Source: Capitulum mitella (lineage: Eukaryota; Arthropoda; Thecostraca; Pollicipedomorpha; Pollicipedidae). From it: a stretch of DNA of 64,000 nt. A model generated the notes under the pieces. The model ran no database searches. It was not told the origin of the DNA and saw only the letters and a program-made list of their open reading frames with translations. Numbering within the stretch: position 1 is the first letter of the stretch; the number at the start of each line of letters is the position of its first letter. Made by a program: the position numbers and the translations under genes. Shown piece by piece: positions 59,048 through 64,000 of this stretch. The DNA lies in assembly GCA_030062745.1 (NCBI GenBank), contig CP099839.1, forward strand, positions 3,167,001 to 3,231,000, written 5' to 3'.

Positions 59048-62000
59048 ATGGCCGGCCGGCGGCGGCCGTGCCGGTCGGCGGCGACGGCCGTCTCCGTGAC
59101 AGCGCCGGGGCCGGCCGCCGCGCCGTCCGCAGCCAGAGCGGCGGCGGTGGCCGTGCTGCTGCTGCTCGGCACCGGCTCTGGGTCGGCGGACCGCGCCACG
59201 GACCGCGCGGCTCACGACAACGCCCGACTGCTGGCGCGCGTCGAGGCCGACCTCGCCTCGCGGAACCTCAGAGTCCTCGATGGGCACCGATGCCAGAAGA
59301 TCACGTGGGAGTTCAACCTGTGCTCGTGCGACCGCGAGTGCGCGGTCTACGACGAGTGTTGTCTGGACATAGTACCCCTGGATCCACCCCGCGATGACTT
59401 GCAGTGCCGCACGATCGATTTTGAGGACCGGTACGTGGTGTCGCGCTGCCCTGTCCGGTGGCAGGACGACGCTGTGCGCGCGCTGTGTGCCCGACCGGCT
59501 CCGCTGTCCGAAGACCCCTTTGCTGGTCTTCCGGTCACGAATCCTGTTAGCAGAATGACCTACAGCAATTATTACTGCGCCATTTGCCACGAAGACCTTT
59601 CGGGAGCCATTTTTTGGACCGCTGAGTTGTATTGCCCTAACTTGTCGGAGGGTTTTCGGGACGCCTTGAAAGTTGCTCGCAGATCTGTCGAGGACGTCCT
59701 GTTTCAGACGAGTGACAAGCAGTGGGTGCTGGAAAACGGCCGAGGATGGTCAAACGTCACGCTATGATTGCGCTATTGACTATCTGCCTCCGGATGAAGT
59801 GCTGTACTTACTGCGACCTTGCAAGCTCATGGTGTCCACCTGTGCAGCGAATTGGACCGACGCCGACGTCGAGGAACTGTGTAGCTCCTACAATGCCTAC
59901 ATTTGGGACTTTGACGACATCCTCTACCGCAACGTTCATTGTGCTGTATGCAACTTCGTGTCACTGGACAACATCATGTACGAGGAACCCTCAATACCTA
60001 CTCGACCGGTGCCCGTGCCCGCTATTTTCTTGCTGGACGTTACGGATCGGTCCGGAAGTGACCAAGTGGGCATCGTCAACGCATGCTCCAGCTCACAGCT
60101 CTGGGACCCCTTCTTCAGGAAGTGTCGAGACGTTGTGTGTGATGCTCGAAACTCTCAGCTTGTGGATGGTGCCTGCGTTGGAACTGGTGAAAGCGTTTTT
60201 ACCTCCTTCTCTGAGTCGGCAGCCTTTGATGGAAGCAACGCCAGCAGCTTCCACCTCTGTCCAAAATATTTCTTGAACGTGTCCGAATACGAGACGCTCA
60301 AAAATGGTTCCGTGTACGTACCCGAATATGATCTCACTTACGCTCTCGGAGAATTTGAGCTTCGTGATGGCGAGCTTGTGGTATGTGCCCTGACGGAGGA
60401 CCTTAGCAAGTTCGACAGCACCCTCTCGTACATTTCGCTGGTGTGTCTGGTGGCGTCAGTGCTGTGTCTGCTGCTGCACCTGGTGGCATTCTGTGCCGTG
60501 CCTGAGCTCAGAAACCTGCCCGGGAAGAGTATGACGTCACTGGCCGTCTGCCTGCTGATTGGCTACCTCTGCTTCCTGGTGTCGCCATCTCAGGAGCCGG
60601 GCGCTCGCGGCTGTGCGTTGCTTGCCGCCGTCACGTACTTCTCCATGATGGGATCCCTCTTCTGGATGAACGCCATGGCCTACGACGTCTTCACTGCCCT
60701 CAGGCGAGCTCTCACATAATCAGAAGCAATGGCCTTTTGCATTATTCCAGTAACACATCCATTTCAAAGCGTCTCCCGTCCCTGGGTCCTGATGACATGC
60801 GGGTTGTCCCCGTCCTTCAGTGCTGACCCCTTCACCGACGTGGGCGTGTCATGACTTCACCTCGAACCGTCGCTCCCGAGAGAGCAAAGCTGTGCTCAGG
60901 TGACGCAACACTTCTCTTGATCAACTTAGAATCGGACGGGAAACGAGGGCAACCCGCACTCCATCGGGATGCAGGCACATGTCTGGTCTCCGACATTCAT
61001 TTGTTTACGATCCGATATTTAACATCAGTGATGCGCGCGCCTTGCCATAATAGCTGTCATTTTCAGAAAGCATCTCCTGGCAGATCTGGTATTTTGCGCA
61101 CGTCAAAGCACGTCGGAGTTGCATCTTGCATCCGCGCCTCCTGAGTTCTCGTGGCAACTTTGCATCAATCGTTTGCTTTGCCTCGATGGAACAGCATGGT
61201 GCCGTTCGTAGGTCTAAAAATTGTACTCGTTTCATTAACATATGCACATTTCTTACTCCTGTAAGGTTGTCTCCTGCAAAGCTGGGTAGTCGTTACTGAA
61301 TTTACCTCGAATCGTGTTGCGTCAGAATTTTGTTTTCATTGCAGATTCCGACTCGAGTTCATGGAGAATCGGACCTCGCTGACGTCACGCTATTTCCGCG
61401 TCTCCCAGGAGGGCGAGCACGTCTCTCCGCGTCTCCAGCGGACGTCGCCTGAAGCGGTTCGCCCTGTACGCCCTGTACGCCTGCACGGCGACCACGGCCG
61501 CGGGCGTGGCGGCCGTGGTGGCCGACTCGTCCCCGGCCGTGCCGGACCACTACCGGCCTGGCTTCGGCGAGCGAGTCTGCTGGTTCAGTCGGCGCCGGGC
61601 GCTGGTGGCGTTTTTCGCCGCGCCCCTGGCCGTCATCATGGCGGCGAACGTGGTGCTGTTCGTGGCCAGCGCGAGGTTGATCCAGGCGTCGACCTCTGCG
61701 ACAGCGCGCTCGTCCAGAAGCCGGCCCCGGGTCAGTGGCTCGAAATTTAGATTGCTGTCGTTTAGGTGTGCGTGTAATGTTTTCAAGGGGATGTGCCACA
61801 ATAACGTGCGGGGTACAAATCGGAGCTGCCTTAACGCCGTTGATTGCCCACATCAGTTTTAATGTAGATGTCAAAGACAGTATGAGTGGTATAGATGAAT
61901 GTATGAATGGTATGAATGTGAATGGTATGCAAGACAATTTGAATGGTACAGATATGCGCCGTTCATATTGTTTTAGATACCATCCGCACCATTCACGTTG

Positions 62001-62448
62001 TCTTTGATACTTTTGCAATATTCAATGTGTTATGCCGTTTCAGAAAAATCTCCGGGTGTACTCTCGGCTGGCGGTGATTATGGGCCTGTCCTGGGTGGTC
62101 GGCTTGGCGGCGGGCTGGCTCGACTTCCAGCCGCTGCAGTACGTCTTCGTCATCCTGAACACGCTGCAAGGAGTCTTCATATTCGCGTCCTTCAGCCTCA
62201 ACGGCAGCACAAGGGCGTGGATACTGCGCCTCGTGACCAGCTGGACCTCCAGCATGGCCGCCCTGTTCCCGCCGCCCAGGTGGCGCGCGTCCGACCAGGA
62301 GCCGGCTGAGGGTGCTGCCGGTCGGAGCCCGCACGGCCGACCGGACGGCGGTCCGGCGGGGCTCCCAGAGGACGGGCCCGGCCGTGCAGAGCCCCAGCCA
62401 GAAGACCCGCAGGACCGGGAGGCAGAGGAGGAAATTACCAGGCTATAG
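59048..62448 (+). pseudogene. Methuselah-like GPCR, copy B, frameshifted
   Basis: Exons are 59048-60703, 61409-61730 and 62044-62448; they sum to 2383 nt, one base over a multiple of three. After NGRGWSNVTL the frame hits TGA at 59765-59767, and the continuation (YDCAIDYLPPDEVLYLLRPC) lies in another frame, with no room for an intron. So there is a 1-base insertion or 2-base deletion, or a sequencing error. As it stands, translation yields 239 residues: signal peptide, somatomedin-B-like module (CSCDRECAVYDECCLD) and part of the ectodomain, with no membrane helix. The rest keeps all seven helices and an otherwise open frame, so decay is recent or the product is a soluble fragment. Intron 1 has a GC donor (CAG|GCGAGC) exactly where copy A has AG|GTACTC. 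The exon corresponding to exons 3 and 4 of copy A is fused here. AATAAA lies at 63264-63269. Confidence 0.82.
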
Positions 62449-63394
62449 CTCACCACGTGGTCTGCCACAGGAGAGCGCTGCAAAACGGCGCTGTCTGCAG
62501 GTGACAGCGAAGTCGCTTGTTTCAAAACATACGCGACTCCGGGCGCAGCAATCGTTTGACTCTGTTCCTCCGGGAGCATTAGTTTTTTCGCTGGACTGAG
62601 CTTCATCTGAGGGTCGTTTCATTGGCTGCCGTTGAATGAAATGGTGCGTGCGAAGTGACGGGCAAAGGGCGGCACGAAATCCGTTTATAGCTAGATTAGG
62701 TGTTGCAATGCCGTTTTATGCTGTCAGACAAAGGACATCGCTTGACGCATTCCCACTGCCTGCGCAGCTTTTGAAGAAAATCCAGTACGTTGGGCAGACT
62801 GTAAGGAAACAGCTTTTTGGGACCTGCAGAAATAATCGTTTGTTTGGCTCAAACCATGCATTTTCGGCAAAACTCACCGTGGTTGAAATGTGGTGGAGTG
62901 GCAGGAGTGAAGGTATACGTACGCGCAGATGATGTTTACGGCACCTTATGTTTTTTTCGGAAAGGTTGAGAGGGGCGATCTACCAAGAATGCCAACCCTC
63001 TCGAATTCAATAAGCGTCGCATGGTCACTGTGCACTCTAAAATCGTTCCCGTTCATCGGCGCCATAGGTTGGAATGCAGTGTTGCTGTTTTGTTGTCGGA
63101 TGCATTGCACGTTGTTTATGAACATGTCCTTCCGTCCGTTTAGAAGATCGCTGAGAGTAACATTTCATGTCATAATGGTCTTTTGAATGCAGTTTGATAT
63201 CTTGGACACAAGTGTCACACAGAGACACGCCGAATGCATGTAACTGAAGAATGTCGATGGGATAATAAAGCTAAAATGGAACTTGCGTTCGTGACGGTTG
63301 GAACGAAGCTAGCTAGAAGAGTCACAATCTCTAAAAACCATGCACACAAAGCCATTCCCCCTTGCACCACATACGCAATGATCTGTCGGCGGTA
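62449..63394 (+). other. 3' flank of GPCR copy B, no similarity to copy A flank seen
   Basis: It contains an AATAAA at 63264-63269 but no supported gene. A minus-strand 88-codon frame (63483 to 63215) with two hydrophobic stretches overlaps its end; I give it little weight. Confidence 0.35.
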
Positions 63395-63575
63395 GCTCAG
63401 TATAGCGTTAACCAGGAGCGCGGCGCAGCCCGCCACAATAACGGAACGACTGCAGGCATCCGAAATAAGGATGTCCGCCATAGAACAGCCCACGGGACGA
63501 CGGTGGGGCCGGCCCGGTGCCGACCGCGTCTTCAAACTCCGATCACAATCACGAAGCGTTTATGTCGTTAACCCC

Positions 63576-64000
63576 GTCGCCAGCGCGCAGATGTGATTGC
63601 ATTTCACGCCGGCCCTCAAAGTCTTGTAACTGCATTGCAAGCGCTCTTACCATTGGTATGACATCTTGACGCGTGGTCGGCATAACTTTCTAAACTTGTG
63701 CCAGGGCCGGAAGGGGAAAAACTTTGGCGGTCTTTTGAATATGTGTTGAAGTGGTAACATTTTCATAAACGCGGTTGCAGTGAACGCAACGCATGGCAAC
63801 TTGATTGCGGAGTTTGGAATATACGTGGATTTTATGAGTTTGATGCTATAAAAGCCCAAAGGTTTCGACATATCTTGATAAGTATTCGTGACTGCGATCA
63901 GTGATTAGCAATCGCCTGGCAGTGATTGATGCCACTGACGAAAACCTATCAGGTTATGCCAGAATATTTTGGGTTTTCATAACACTAAACCCGCTTTACC
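63576..64000. other. No gene seen
   Basis: Sequence beyond the duplication edge. It does not continue the similarity to the OSBP side, and no exon is apparent. Confidence 0.4.

Larger units (their letters stand above)
58796..63575 (+). repeat. Arm B of the large inverted duplication (GPCR copy B locus)
   Basis: It is the counterpart of 7677-12222 in opposite orientation. The match starts at TTGGCCCGGTGACCCGCTCG and ends after the block around CTTCAAACTCCGATCACAATCACGAAGCG (near 63530-63575), which also occurs downstream of OSBP. OSBP coding sequence itself is not duplicated. Confidence 0.85.

Noticed and set aside
63215-63483. Minus-strand 88-codon frame with two hydrophobic segments
   Set aside because: It partly lies in the duplicated block, but the frame is not preserved in the other arm and no family is recognised.
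1-64000. CRISPR arrays, phage, operons, tRNA and rRNA genes
   Set aside because: The tandem repeats lack the spacer-repeat pattern of CRISPR. The genome is eukaryotic, and no cloverleaf or rRNA segment was recognised by eye; a tRNAscan run would settle the tRNA question.

Overview
This is eukaryotic nuclear DNA, most likely from an arthropod and possibly a crustacean such as a barnacle; the species assignment is an inference. The evidence is split genes with GT-AG introns, an oxysterol-binding protein gene, methuselah-like family B receptors, a mucin-type secreted protein, many (AT)n tracts, and dense non-autonomous DNA transposons. Nothing bacterial is present: no operons, CRISPR or Shine-Dalgarno organisation.

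Layout. 1-3800: no confident exon, with a GC-rich island at about 950-2080. 3804-6975 (+): the last six exons of an OSBP orthologue, covering most of the sterol/PI4P-binding domain; upstream exons are not seen and probably lie outside the window. 8618-11980 (-): a complete four-exon methuselah-like GPCR gene with a somatomedin-B-like module in its ectodomain (copy A), tail-to-tail with OSBP. 12.2-25.2 kb: repeats, plus one isolated candidate first exon (minus strand, 15237-15437). 25238-26726 and 38632-38818 (+): a secreted PAN-like / Thr-rich mucin / hemopexin-like protein, split by a 12-kb intron loaded with TTAA-flanked elements, one of them nested inside another. 40365-44043: a hAT element with 12-bp inverted termini and an 8-bp target duplication. 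44-53.7 kb: more TTAA elements and degenerate minisatellite arrays. About 53.74-56.95 kb: a roughly 143-bp satellite arranged as a head-to-head inverted array with matching outer flanks. 59048-62448 (+): a second copy of the GPCR (copy B), carrying a frameshift, a GC splice donor and one intron fewer.

The two GPCR genes form a large inverted duplication: about 7677-12222 and 58796-63575, with arms near 4.6 kb and 46.6 kb between them. Their signal-peptide and 7TM portions are nearly identical while the middle of the ectodomain differs strongly. Together with the broken frame of copy B, which would leave a secreted ectodomain fragment, this is the most interesting biology here. The second is the satellite palindrome, whose unit repeatedly contains TCAAGGTCA, the extended half-site of NR5A/ERR nuclear receptors. 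The third is a set of at least six non-coding, roughly 1.2-kb TTAA-CCCG...CGGG-TTAA elements, resembling piggyBac MITEs, that account for much of the unexplained sequence. No tRNA or rRNA gene was recognised.
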